A DNA stretch of 64,000 nucleotides, from positions 62,001-126,000 of the forward strand of contig DLST01000006.1 in the NCBI GenBank assembly GCA_002500745.1. Reading direction: 5' to 3'. Positions 26,796 to 35,858 of the stretch are shown here, one piece after another. Each line of letters starts with the position of its first letter. Positions within the stretch are counted from its first letter, which is position 1. A program made the position numbers and the translations under genes. This DNA is from Sphingobacterium sp. UBA7855. GTDB lineage: Bacteria; Bacteroidota; Bacteroidia; Sphingobacteriales; Sphingobacteriaceae. The notes beneath the pieces were generated by a model. It saw only the letters and a list, made by a program, of their open reading frames with translations, was not told the DNA's origin and searched no databases.

Positions 26796-29700
26796 ATGAT
26801 TTTTTATCCATTTGTTAGGCTACACCCGTGGAGTTTAACTTTACGAAGTATACTGATTATGAAATTGATCGTACTCATTTCTTTACTGACCGCGATGCAG
26901 CTGTTTGCGGAGGGAAATGCGCAGACCATAAACCTAACCGCTAAGCATGTTACCTTAAATCAGGTGATGCGCGATATCCAAAAACAGAGTGGTGTTAATT
27001 TTTTCTTAACTGGCAAGTCATTGGCTCAGGCACGTTTGTCAGTCAATATACAGCATGCCAAATTGGAAGATGCATTAAATGCTATCGTAGCACCTTTGGA
27101 TCTGGAGTGGATCAAAAAAGATGAGGTGATCGTGATAAAACCCAAAAGAAATCCGCCAAATACCGAACGCAAAGAAGTCCTGCAGCGGAGCATTGCTGGT
27201 AAAGTTGTTAATGGCAAAGGACAAGCCCTGGTAGGAACAACCATTACAGTGAAGGGAGCTAATATTTCCACGGTCACGGACCAGGATGGAAGGTTTACAA
27301 TTCAGTTACCGGCGGCAAATGGCACTTTGGTATTTTCAAACGTCGGCTATCAACGTTTGGAAAAAAGTGTCACTGGAAATGATGAATTAGCCATTGTACT
27401 TCAGGAGGAGGTAAGTGGTCTGGATGAGGTGGTTGTCGTAGGATATGGAAGCCAGAAACGCGCAAATGTAATTGGTGCCGTATCAACCGTGAACGGAAGT
27501 TCGGTAGAGAATAGGTCAACCTCCACACTTAGTTCTTCACTGGCTGGACTCGCGGCGGGCGTTAACGTACAGGCCACAACGGGAAAACCAGGTGCAGACG
27601 GTGCTAGTATACTGATTCGTGGAAAGGGAACTTTAAACAATACGTCCCCCTTGGTTGTGATCGATGGTATTGTCGGATCTATGGATGCCGTTAATCCCAA
27701 CGATGTGGAATCAATTTCGATTTTAAAAGATGCGGCAACAGCAGCGATCTATGGATCTTTGGGGTCGAATGGCGTTATTTTAATTACGACAAAAAAGGGA
27801 GCCAAGGGAAAAAATAATGTGTCTTATACAGGCATGGTTTCGATGTTGCGCCCCAATAATGTACCCGAATTTATTACCGATTACGCACAACATATGCGCC
27901 TTGTTAATGAAGGCTTCAAAAATTTAGGGCAAGCGGCTGTTTATACTGATGCAACAATCAACCTCTGGGAAGAAGCGAAGAAAAATCCAACAGGATTAAC
28001 TGAATTTGGTATTCCAAATGAAGTCGCATATCCAAATACCAATTGGGGTGATGTGCTTTTTGGACAACGCAAACTTTTACAAAATCATAATCTTTCTCTA
28101 AATGGCGGCAGCGAACAGACGCAATACCTCTTTTCAGTGGGCTATTTCAACAATCCGGGGACGATGCCCGAAACAGGAGCAGACAAGATACGTCTGCGTA
28201 TTAACTTACAGTCTAAAGTTGCCAAGTTTTTAACTGTGGGTACCCAGACCTTTGGCGATATGCAGAATTTGAGCGTCGCCGATGTGGTCACAGCATATTC
28301 TTATCTGACCCAAACTGTACCTGGAGTTTATCCTTTTTACAACGGGGTCTATGGTTTCCCGGCTGCTGCCGAAGAATCGGCTACCGCAAACAATGCCTTG
28401 GCTTTTCTAAATGGAATGGGTGGAAAGAACCAGGTCAATCGATTCAATACCACAATATTTGCGAAGTTAAATCTCATGAAAGGCTTGGAGTTTGAATCAA
28501 GGGTAAATTATAATCATGCCTATACCGAAACGAATTCGCATCAGGTGCCTTATGAAAAATGGAATTTTGCAACCAACAAATTAAGTACGGCAGCGCTATC
28601 TGCGGGACAAATAACTACCCAGTATGGGTTAACCAAGAGCTACAATGTGATCGTTGATAATGTATTACGTTATTCAGGATCTTTTGGTAAACACGATGTG
28701 GGCGGCATCTTGGGGTATAATGAACAGTATTTTAACCAATATAATATCGGGGCGGCCAAACTTGGGCTTGTGCATCCAGACCTGACAACATTTAATTCGG
28801 CGACGACAATGAGTTCCATTACGGGTGATGAGCTTGACTACGGGTTGCGGTCCTTTTTTGGTCGCGCAAATTATGCTTACGCTAATAAATACCTTGCGGA
28901 AGCGGTGGTACGGTACGATGGATCATCTCGATTTGGAACCGCCAAACGCTGGGGGCTCTTTCCTGCATTCTCTGCGGGATGGCGTATTTCGGAAGAATCT
29001 TTTATGAGCCCACTTAAATCTTTTGTGAATGACTTGCGAATAAGGGCATCGTGGGGGAAAACCGGAAATAATGCCTCTCCGGGTAATTACGATCATCTTC
29101 CCTCGTATGGTACGGTAAACTATTCATTCAATAATCAGGCTGTTCGTGGTTTGGCACAGACTAAACTAGGAAACGATCTTTTACACTGGGAAACGACCAC
29201 AACAACAAATGTAGGTTTTACAGCCACGGCATTGAAAAATAAATTAACAGTCGAATTTGATGCCTACCGTGCTTATACCGATGGAATCCTATATGTTCCG
29301 ACCATTCCAGCCACAACTGGAACCGCTACAGCGGCAACGATGAATATTGCCGAAGTTAGCAAGCGGGGGATTGAATTGACGCTGGGATACCAAGATAAAA
29401 TCAACGGTTTTAACTATGGAATATCGGCCAACTTCGCCTATAATACCAATCGGGTAGAAAAATATAAAGGAGCATTGTCGGAGGGCTATGTAACGGATGC
29501 GGCAGGTAATCGTGTTTACCAGTCCAATATCGGTATGGTTTCCAATGGTGTCAACCAGCGTATTTTAGAAGGGCATGAAATCAATGAATTTTACTTGTAC
29601 AATGTATACCGAGGTTCGGGAAGCCATTTTTTAGCGGATGGTTCTGTCGATAAAAATGGAGGGCCGCGCGACGGTATGATCCGGACGGAACAGGATATGG

Positions 29701-30362
29701 AATGGTTGAAGGCTATGGTCGCTGCTGGCTATTCATTTCAGCCTGCCGATGGCATAGACCCTACCAAGATATGGTATGGTGACTTGATTTATTCGGATAT
29801 GAACGATGATGGTATCTACGGGAACGTTTATGACCAAAAGTTTATGGGCAAAAGAGAAACTCCTGCATTCAATTATGGCCTCAGTATCAACATGGCCTAT
29901 AAAGGATTCGATGCATCCATGATTTGGTCTGCTTCTTCGGGTATGTCGTATTACTGGAATGAACTCTATCTCAATTCATCCATCGTTGCGCAGGGAAAAT
30001 CGGTACCGGCATTGGTCGCAAATGACCATTACTATTATAATGCCGCAAATCCTTCCGATCCCAACAACCGGATAGCTGGTTATTATCCACGCTTAAAAGG
30101 AGTCACAGATGCACAGAATGGACGTAACAGTGATTATTATTTGTATAACGCTTCTTTTGTGAAACTACGTAACCTACAATTGGGGTATTCGCTTCCAGAA
30201 AGCTTAGCCAACCGGCTATCAATTGCAAAACTACGGATCTATTTAGCGGGTGAAAACTTGCTGACATTTACGAAATATCCTGGTTTAGATCCTGAGATAG
30301 GTTCGACAACAAATTACCCTTCAATGCGGCAATATTCACTGGGTTTGAATCTTACTTTTTAA
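26796..30362 (+). CDS. SusC-like TonB-dependent receptor with STN domain
   Basis: Outer-membrane receptor of 1188 aa. Seen: N-terminal export sequence (first 45 residues, ending EGNAQ), STN domain (about 46-118, NLTAKHVTLNQVMRDIQKQS to VIVIKPKR), carboxypeptidase-regulatory-like domain (about 130-205), TonB box DEVVVVGYG, plug with LIRGKGTLNNTSPLVVIDG and ATAAIYGSLGSNGVILI, then the barrel ending in NLTF. The STN domain should relay ligand binding to the FecR encoded upstream. In the usual conserved plug motif (IYGSRAANGV) this protein has IYGSLGSNGV. It would import oligosaccharides of the locus, inferred to be a fucosylated uronic-acid glycan. Confidence 0.93.
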   Translation: MIFYPFVRLHPWSLTLRSILIMKLIVLISLLTAMQLFAEGNAQTINLTAKHVTLNQVMRDIQKQSGVNFFLTGKSLAQARLSVNIQHAKLEDALNAIVAPLDLEWIKKDEVIVIKPKRNPPNTERKEVLQRSIAGKVVNGKGQALVGTTITVKGANISTVTDQDGRFTIQLPAANGTLVFSNVGYQRLEKSVTGNDELAIVLQEEVSGLDEVVVVGYGSQKRANVIGAVSTVNGSSVENRSTSTLSSSLAGLAAGVNVQATTGKPGADGASILIRGKGTLNNTSPLVVIDGIVGSMDAVNPNDVESISILKDAATAAIYGSLGSNGVILITTKKGAKGKNNVSYTGMVSMLRPNNVPEFITDYAQHMRLVNEGFKNLGQAAVYTDATINLWEEAKKNPTGLTEFGIPNEVAYPNTNWGDVLFGQRKLLQNHNLSLNGGSEQTQYLFSVGYFNNPGTMPETGADKIRLRINLQSKVAKFLTVGTQTFGDMQNLSVADVVTAYSYLTQTVPGVYPFYNGVYGFPAAAEESATANNALAFLNGMGGKNQVNRFNTTIFAKLNLMKGLEFESRVNYNHAYTETNSHQVPYEKWNFATNKLSTAALSAGQITTQYGLTKSYNVIVDNVLRYSGSFGKHDVGGILGYNEQYFNQYNIGAAKLGLVHPDLTTFNSATTMSSITGDELDYGLRSFFGRANYAYANKYLAEAVVRYDGSSRFGTAKRWGLFPAFSAGWRISEESFMSPLKSFVNDLRIRASWGKTGNNASPGNYDHLPSYGTVNYSFNNQAVRGLAQTKLGNDLLHWETTTTTNVGFTATALKNKLTVEFDAYRAYTDGILYVPTIPATTGTATAATMNIAEVSKRGIELTLGYQDKINGFNYGISANFAYNTNRVEKYKGALSEGYVTDAAGNRVYQSNIGMVSNGVNQRILEGHEINEFYLYNVYRGSGSHFLADGSVDKNGGPRDGMIRTEQDMEWLKAMVAAGYSFQPADGIDPTKIWYGDLIYSDMNDDGIYGNVYDQKFMGKRETPAFNYGLSINMAYKGFDASMIWSASSGMSYYWNELYLNSSIVAQGKSVPALVANDHYYYNAANPSDPNNRIAGYYPRLKGVTDAQNGRNSDYYLYNASFVKLRNLQLGYSLPESLANRLSIAKLRIYLAGENLLTFTKYPGLDPEIGSTTNYPSMRQYSLGLNLTF

Positions 30363-30367
30363 TTCGG

Positions 30368-32140
30368 ATGACAATGAAAATGATGAAAAAAATAATAGCA
30401 ATTGTATTGCTAACAAGTATATTGGGTTGCAAAAAAGATCTTTTGGATACTTCCCCCTATTCATCGGTCTCCACCGCAACGATGTGGACAACCGACAATT
30501 TAACTGATTTAGGGATTGCGGGGATCTATAGTTCCTTTCGACTCTTAATGGGGCATAGCGGACTGATCTCACCTTATGAACTTTATCAGTTTGACCGTTT
30601 CTCCTATACTGGGCAGGCACGTTTTGATGAACCCTTATTGACCGGTACCATCACCGCCGGTGATCCCTTATTTGTGAATGTTTGGAAGATTCAATATGAA
30701 GGTATCCAACGTGCAAACGATGCCTTAAAGAATATTCCCCTAAAATCGCCTTCTACAGCGGAAAAAAAAGCGAAATATATTGCGGAAGCTAAATTTCTAC
30801 GTGCTTACTTTTATTTTCGGCTCAATCAGCTCTACAAAGGGGTTCCCATCTACCTTGAGCCGTTTACTGCAGCCGAGGCCATCAAAGGACGTAGTTCGGA
30901 AGATGATGTCTGGAATCAAATCCTGGCAGACTTGAACGATTGTATCGCAGAAACTAATTTTCCGGATCGTTATCCTGCAGGGAATGCGAATTATGGACAT
31001 GCAACAAAGGCGGCAGCTTATGCCTTACGGGGTAAAGTTTATCTCTATCGAAAAGATTGGACAAAGGCTTCGGCAGATTTTCAAAAAGTAAAAGATGCTG
31101 GCCACACACTTTTTGGAGATTATAAAGCTTTGTTTAAAGAAGCTAATGAACAGTGTCCTGAGATGATTTTTTCTATTCAGCATCGGAGTGAGTCAGGCTA
31201 TGGAAATAATATGCAATTGTTTTGTGGTTGGCCCTCGGTTTATTCGCGTGGCTGGAATTATTACATGCCTTCGCCACATTTGGTCGATCTCTATGAAAAT
31301 AACGATGGTTCTAAGTTTGAATGGGATAAAATTATTCCCGGATACAGCGGTCTAACCGAAAATGAAAGGGAGGTGTTTTTTCTGCGCAACAATCTCACGG
31401 AGGCCGAGAAAACTGCAGCAGCGTTGAGAGGTGCAAAGATGAGTCTTTATCTACCGCAAGGCAATGAGGAGCGTATAAAAAAAGCCTATGAAAATCGTGA
31501 TCCCCGTTTGCAGGCCAATGTCGTGACGCCTTATTCGACTTTTAGGGGTGCCTATAATTTTACGAATGTTGAAAGTCTTCAATTTATGCGCTGGCCATTT
31601 CGCGGGCAGGCGCAGGTAGACGGCGATATTCAGAGTGATACACAGATCAATTTTTTCTATTTCTATCGAAAATTTGTCGCTGAAGGAGTCAATGAGATTG
31701 TGGATCGCAATTATGGTCCTATCGATTTTCCGATTTTCCGCTATGCTGATATTTTATTGATGTGGGCCGAGGCCTTGAATGAAGAAGGTAAATTAAATGA
31801 AGCAATAGCAAAAGTTAACGAAGTTCGTCAGCGTGCGGGAGTAGCACTTTTAAATTCCAATGCTGCAACTGCCGTTGGCGGGAAGGAGGACTTACGCCTA
31901 CGTATTCGTAATGAACGTCGGGTTGAGTTCCCGAATGAAGGGATCAATTACTTTGACGAATTGCGCTGGGGAACCTGGAAAGAGAAGGTGTTTCAAGCAG
32001 GCAATGGACGTAAGCAGGTTTGGGGGACAAATGTTGGGAATTATAGCTATAAGGGTGACTTTTTGAACGTATGGCCTATCCCGACCTCAGAAATACAGAT
32101 GAACGTAAACCTGGTGCAGAACCCAGGTTGGATCGATTAG
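30368..32140 (+). CDS. SusD-like surface glycan-binding lipoprotein
   Basis: SusD/RagB family lipoprotein, 590 aa, lipobox TSILGC (C21), starting 5 bp after SusC. An ATG at 30383 would give a signal of more usual length (MKKIIAIVLL) and may be the real start. Family segments: IAEAKFLRAYFYFRLNQLY, AAAYALRGKVYLYRKDWTKA, ILLMWAEALNEEGKLNEA, RNERRVEFPNEGINYFDELRWG and a final VWPIPTSEIQMNVNLVQNPGW. It should sit as the lid of the SusC barrel and bind the glycan of this locus. The binding specificity cannot be read from sequence. Confidence 0.93.
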   Translation: MTMKMMKKIIAIVLLTSILGCKKDLLDTSPYSSVSTATMWTTDNLTDLGIAGIYSSFRLLMGHSGLISPYELYQFDRFSYTGQARFDEPLLTGTITAGDPLFVNVWKIQYEGIQRANDALKNIPLKSPSTAEKKAKYIAEAKFLRAYFYFRLNQLYKGVPIYLEPFTAAEAIKGRSSEDDVWNQILADLNDCIAETNFPDRYPAGNANYGHATKAAAYALRGKVYLYRKDWTKASADFQKVKDAGHTLFGDYKALFKEANEQCPEMIFSIQHRSESGYGNNMQLFCGWPSVYSRGWNYYMPSPHLVDLYENNDGSKFEWDKIIPGYSGLTENEREVFFLRNNLTEAEKTAAALRGAKMSLYLPQGNEERIKKAYENRDPRLQANVVTPYSTFRGAYNFTNVESLQFMRWPFRGQAQVDGDIQSDTQINFFYFYRKFVAEGVNEIVDRNYGPIDFPIFRYADILLMWAEALNEEGKLNEAIAKVNEVRQRAGVALLNSNAATAVGGKEDLRLRIRNERRVEFPNEGINYFDELRWGTWKEKVFQAGNGRKQVWGTNVGNYSYKGDFLNVWPIPTSEIQMNVNLVQNPGWID

Positions 32141-32155
32141 TTTTATGGATATAAA

Positions 32156-34810
32156 ATGAACTTAAACATGATTTTTTTTAGATATAGCCTATACTTTATT
32201 TATTTTTTGAGTTTTTTTTATCCTTTTTTTCTACGTGCGGATACAAGCGATATGGTAAAAAAGGGATTTGATTTGGCCCAGCGGCAGTACGCTTTGTTGT
32301 ATGACGATCATAGCGATCTGCGTAAGTATCCACGATCGGCAGATCCGACGGGAAAAACAACTTTTACAGATATCCGGGACTGGACGGGTGGTTTTTGGCC
32401 AGGCTGCCTTTGGTATGTCTTTGAGTATACCGGCAAGGATCAATGGCGGGACGCTGCACTAAAATGGACGAATTCATTACGCCAAAATCAATATAATACG
32501 CAGCACCATGATATTGGTTTCGTGATGAACTGTAGTTATGGAAATGCCTATCGGTTAACTGGTGATACTACATTCAAATCAATTTTAATCCAGAGCGCCA
32601 AATCGCTATTGACACGTTTCAATCCGAAGGTTGGTGCAATTAAGTCTTGGGATACCTTTTCCTCTTGGGATGGTAAACATACGTATGAATTCCCTGTCAT
32701 TATCGACAACATGATGAATTTGGAACTTCTTTTTTTAGCTTCCAAATTATCCGGGGATTCTGTTTATCGTAATGCCGCTATTCGACACGCCGAAATGACG
32801 CTGAAAAATCAATATCGCGCAGATTACAGTTCTTATCATGTGGTTACCTATGACCCCAATACCGGTGCTGTATTGAGCCGGGAAACGGCACAGGGTTTTT
32901 CGGACAATTCCGCTTGGGCTAGAGGGCAAGCCTGGGGATTGTATGGGTTTGTTGTGATGTACCGTGAAACAAAGGACCCTAAGTTTTTACAGGCTGCGCT
33001 AAAAATGGCTGAGTTTTATATAAAGCATCCGCGCCTGCCTCAAGATAAGGTGCCACAATGGGACTTCGATGTAAATCAAGCGGGATTTGTCCCAAACTGG
33101 AATTATCGTAAAGCAGATTTTGAGACTATTCCACGGGATGCGTCGGCAGCGGCCGTCACTGCTTCGGCATTGCTGGAACTGGTTGACTACATGGGAACTG
33201 GACAGCAACAGGAATATTTGGATGTCGCCGAAGCGATCTTGCGCTCATTGGGTTCACCGCAGTACTCCAGTGCGGTTGGAGCAAACGGTTTGTTTGTGCT
33301 GAAACATAGTGTAGGCAGTATTCCGCATCAAGGGGAGATTGACGTCCCGCTAGTGTATGCAGATTATTATTATCTAGAAGCATTGATGCGCTGGAACAAG
33401 CGAAACCATCAGCTTACACAATTGATGAACGAATGGGGGGAGATGAATAGACAGAAGGCAAAGGCATTAAAAGATTTTCAGCAGCAGAAATTTGGTCTAT
33501 TTATCCATTGGGGGCTGTATGCTATTCCGGCAGGGATATGGAATGGGCAAAAAATGGAAGATTTGGGTAGCCCGAGTGTTGCTGAATGGATTCAACTGGT
33601 TGCAAAAATTCCTCGGTCTACTTATGCAAAATTGGCGGATCAATTCTCCCCGCAATCTTTTGATGCCGATAAAATTGTTAAAATGGCCAAGGACGCAGGG
33701 ATGAAGTATCTTGTTGTGACGAGCAAACATCACGACGGATTTGCCCTCTATGGTTCAGCGGTTAGTTCATTCAATAGCAAGCAGGCTACGCCCTTTAAAC
33801 GCGATATCATTCAGGAACTTTATGATGCTTGTCTTCGGCACAAACTCGATTTTGGTATCTATTATTCACAGAATATCGACTGGCGGGATGGTAGCGACGG
33901 GCAATATGCGGTAACAAAGGCACAGCATGATCTTGTTCATGCCAAAACCGATGCTTTTGGTGCCAATCTTTGGGATCCCAGCGAAAATTCTTTCGCTTCG
34001 TATCTCAACGAAAAAGCAATTCCTCAGGTAAAGGAAATTTTGACGCGGTTTAAACAGTTGAAATATATCTGGTTTGATATGCCGGGATTGATGACTGCAG
34101 AACAGAGCTTTCGATTCTATAAAACTGTGTATGATTGTAATCCACGTGTTATTGTCTCCGAGCGAATTGGCAATGGTATGGGCGATTATGCCATTCCTGG
34201 AGATAATCGGATTCCTGACTCTTCTGAGCGTTTTACCAGGCCTTGGGAAGCCATTGGAACATTCAACCATTCCTGGGGCTATAAATCTTATGACCACGAT
34301 TGGAAAAATGTGGATGAATTAAGGTATTGGCTCCTTGAAATTGTCAGTAAAGGAGGAAATTATATGCTTAATATTGGTCCAGATGCACAAGGAAATGTAG
34401 CCACACCGGTAAAGAAAAATCTTGCTATCTTAGGGAAATGGTTGCGGTTCAATGCCGAAGCGGTTTATGGGACATCGCCCTGGACCATCGCGCATGAGGG
34501 ACCAACAACAGTTCGGATAACAGATACCGAACAACGGGAAAGGGAAGGATTTAAAGTATCATTTACAGCCTTGGATTTTTGGTTTACTCAGAAGAATGAT
34601 TTTGTATATGCGATGGCTCTTGTAGTACCCAAAGATGGAATCGTTAAGGTACAGTCCCTGAACCAGAATAAGGCTAAAGTGAAATCAGTGGAAATTCTAG
34701 GGTTTGGTCAAATCGATTTCCAGCAGGATAACCATGGATTGCAATTGAAATTACCCAAGAAGATACAAAACAGTAGCTTGGGCTATGCGCTAAAAATAAA
34801 ACTAGGCTAA
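32156..34810 (+). CDS. GH88-GH29 fusion: unsaturated glucuronyl hydrolase joined to alpha-L-fucosidase
   Basis: Single uninterrupted 884-aa frame with two complete catalytic modules. After a hydrophobic signal (about 5-28), residues 30-415 are a GH88 unsaturated uronyl hydrolase: D119 (HHDIGF) and D184 (VIIDNMMN) match the two catalytic aspartates of Bacillus UGL, and SDNSAWARGQAWGLYGF is the family signature. Residues 437-775 are a GH29 alpha-L-fucosidase: FGLFIHWGLYAIP, KHHDGF (525-529), nucleophile D641 in YIWFDMPG and SKGGNYMLNIGPD; a beta-sandwich tail follows. The junction (about 415-436) has two methionines; GGGGGGAG precedes ATG 33443 (M430), so internal initiation is conceivable, but that product would lack a signal. 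The protein should release unsaturated uronate and fucose in the periplasm. The fusion is unusual. Confidence 0.92.
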   Translation: MNLNMIFFRYSLYFIYFLSFFYPFFLRADTSDMVKKGFDLAQRQYALLYDDHSDLRKYPRSADPTGKTTFTDIRDWTGGFWPGCLWYVFEYTGKDQWRDAALKWTNSLRQNQYNTQHHDIGFVMNCSYGNAYRLTGDTTFKSILIQSAKSLLTRFNPKVGAIKSWDTFSSWDGKHTYEFPVIIDNMMNLELLFLASKLSGDSVYRNAAIRHAEMTLKNQYRADYSSYHVVTYDPNTGAVLSRETAQGFSDNSAWARGQAWGLYGFVVMYRETKDPKFLQAALKMAEFYIKHPRLPQDKVPQWDFDVNQAGFVPNWNYRKADFETIPRDASAAAVTASALLELVDYMGTGQQQEYLDVAEAILRSLGSPQYSSAVGANGLFVLKHSVGSIPHQGEIDVPLVYADYYYLEALMRWNKRNHQLTQLMNEWGEMNRQKAKALKDFQQQKFGLFIHWGLYAIPAGIWNGQKMEDLGSPSVAEWIQLVAKIPRSTYAKLADQFSPQSFDADKIVKMAKDAGMKYLVVTSKHHDGFALYGSAVSSFNSKQATPFKRDIIQELYDACLRHKLDFGIYYSQNIDWRDGSDGQYAVTKAQHDLVHAKTDAFGANLWDPSENSFASYLNEKAIPQVKEILTRFKQLKYIWFDMPGLMTAEQSFRFYKTVYDCNPRVIVSERIGNGMGDYAIPGDNRIPDSSERFTRPWEAIGTFNHSWGYKSYDHDWKNVDELRYWLLEIVSKGGNYMLNIGPDAQGNVATPVKKNLAILGKWLRFNAEAVYGTSPWTIAHEGPTTVRITDTEQREREGFKVSFTALDFWFTQKNDFVYAMALVVPKDGIVKVQSLNQNKAKVKSVEILGFGQIDFQQDNHGLQLKLPKKIQNSSLGYALKIKLG

Positions 34811-34839
34811 TCCAGCTATTAGCTTTATCAATTATAACG

Positions 34840-35805
34840 ATGTTGAATCTATTATTAAAAACAAAAAAAATACGCTTTTTGCCAATTTTCCTCTGCTTTA
34901 GTATATGGTATGGACAAGCTATTGGGCAGAAAAAAACGGATAGTTTTGGCTGGGGGGATGCACAGAAAGTACTTTTTTTAGGCAATAGTATTACTTACGC
35001 GGGGCAATATGTCGCTATGACAGAAAGTCTATTCCTAAGCAGTCACCCGAAAAGGAAACCTCAGTTTATTAATTCGGGCTTACCAAGTGAGACCGTTTCT
35101 GGACTCAGTGAACCGAATCATGCCGATGGAAAATTTCCACGCCCCTGTCTATTTGATCGACTGGACAATGTGCTCGATAAAATAAAACCTGAGGTTGTTT
35201 TTGTTTGTTACGGTATGAATGACGGTATTTATCTCCCTTTTGATGCTATCCGTTTTGAAGCCTATAAAAATGGAATTATCCGTTTGCACAAACGTTTGGT
35301 CGATCGGGGCGTCAAGCGCATCCTATGGATGACACCCCCGGTACATGATGATCCGCAGCTTCGGCTCAATGGCTACAATAAAGTATTGGATCGCTATGCC
35401 GAATGGCTTATCGGCTATGCCAAAATGCATTCCTGGGAAATCATAGACCTCCATTTTCCCATGCGTCGTTACTTGGAAGCTAAGATCGGGAAAGACGCTC
35501 AGTTTAAACTGGCCGCAGATGGGGTGCACCCCGGAGAGTTGGGGCATTGGCTAATGGCTAAGGAAATAGTACAGCACCTGATGCCTGATTTCCCGATTGA
35601 AAGCACATGGGATGACAATTTGCACAATCAACCAAAACTTCGCCAGTTATATACGCTTGTTTTGAAAAGGCAGACGATGATGAAAGACGCATGGCTAACC
35701 TATACAGGTCATAAACGACCTGGACTATCCAAGGGAATTCCAGTAGAAGATGCAAGCAAAGCATATGCTGCTATTCAAGATGAAATAAAAATGTTGGGTT
35801 TCTGA
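34840..35805 (+). CDS. SGNH/GDSL-family hydrolase, probable carbohydrate esterase
   Basis: Exported SGNH hydrolase of 321 aa with a signal peptide (about 9-30). Catalytic blocks: S50 in FLGNSITYAG (block I, GNS in place of GDS), a glycine in block II (INSGLPSETVSG), GMND at 125-128 (block III) and the DGVH dyad with D227 and H230 (block V). The last 80 residues lie outside the core fold. Members near PULs usually remove acetyl or other acyl groups from glycans, which fits its place between two fucosidase genes. The gene starts 29 bp after the fusion gene, with an ATCAATTAT leader. The acyl group and sugar are unknown. Confidence 0.82.
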   Translation: MLNLLLKTKKIRFLPIFLCFSIWYGQAIGQKKTDSFGWGDAQKVLFLGNSITYAGQYVAMTESLFLSSHPKRKPQFINSGLPSETVSGLSEPNHADGKFPRPCLFDRLDNVLDKIKPEVVFVCYGMNDGIYLPFDAIRFEAYKNGIIRLHKRLVDRGVKRILWMTPPVHDDPQLRLNGYNKVLDRYAEWLIGYAKMHSWEIIDLHFPMRRYLEAKIGKDAQFKLAADGVHPGELGHWLMAKEIVQHLMPDFPIESTWDDNLHNQPKLRQLYTLVLKRQTMMKDAWLTYTGHKRPGLSKGIPVEDASKAYAAIQDEIKMLGF

Positions 35806-35858
35806 TTTGCGATAGCTTGCGATCCGAATAAATGAACTTTTATGTATAAATCTATATC

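Noticed and set aside
33400-33460. Two separate genes (GH88 and GH29) joined by a sequencing frameshift
   Set aside because: The frame stays the same on both sides, no stop or frame change is seen, and the GH29 half has no signal peptide of its own; true fusion is more likely, although an internal start at 33443 is possible.
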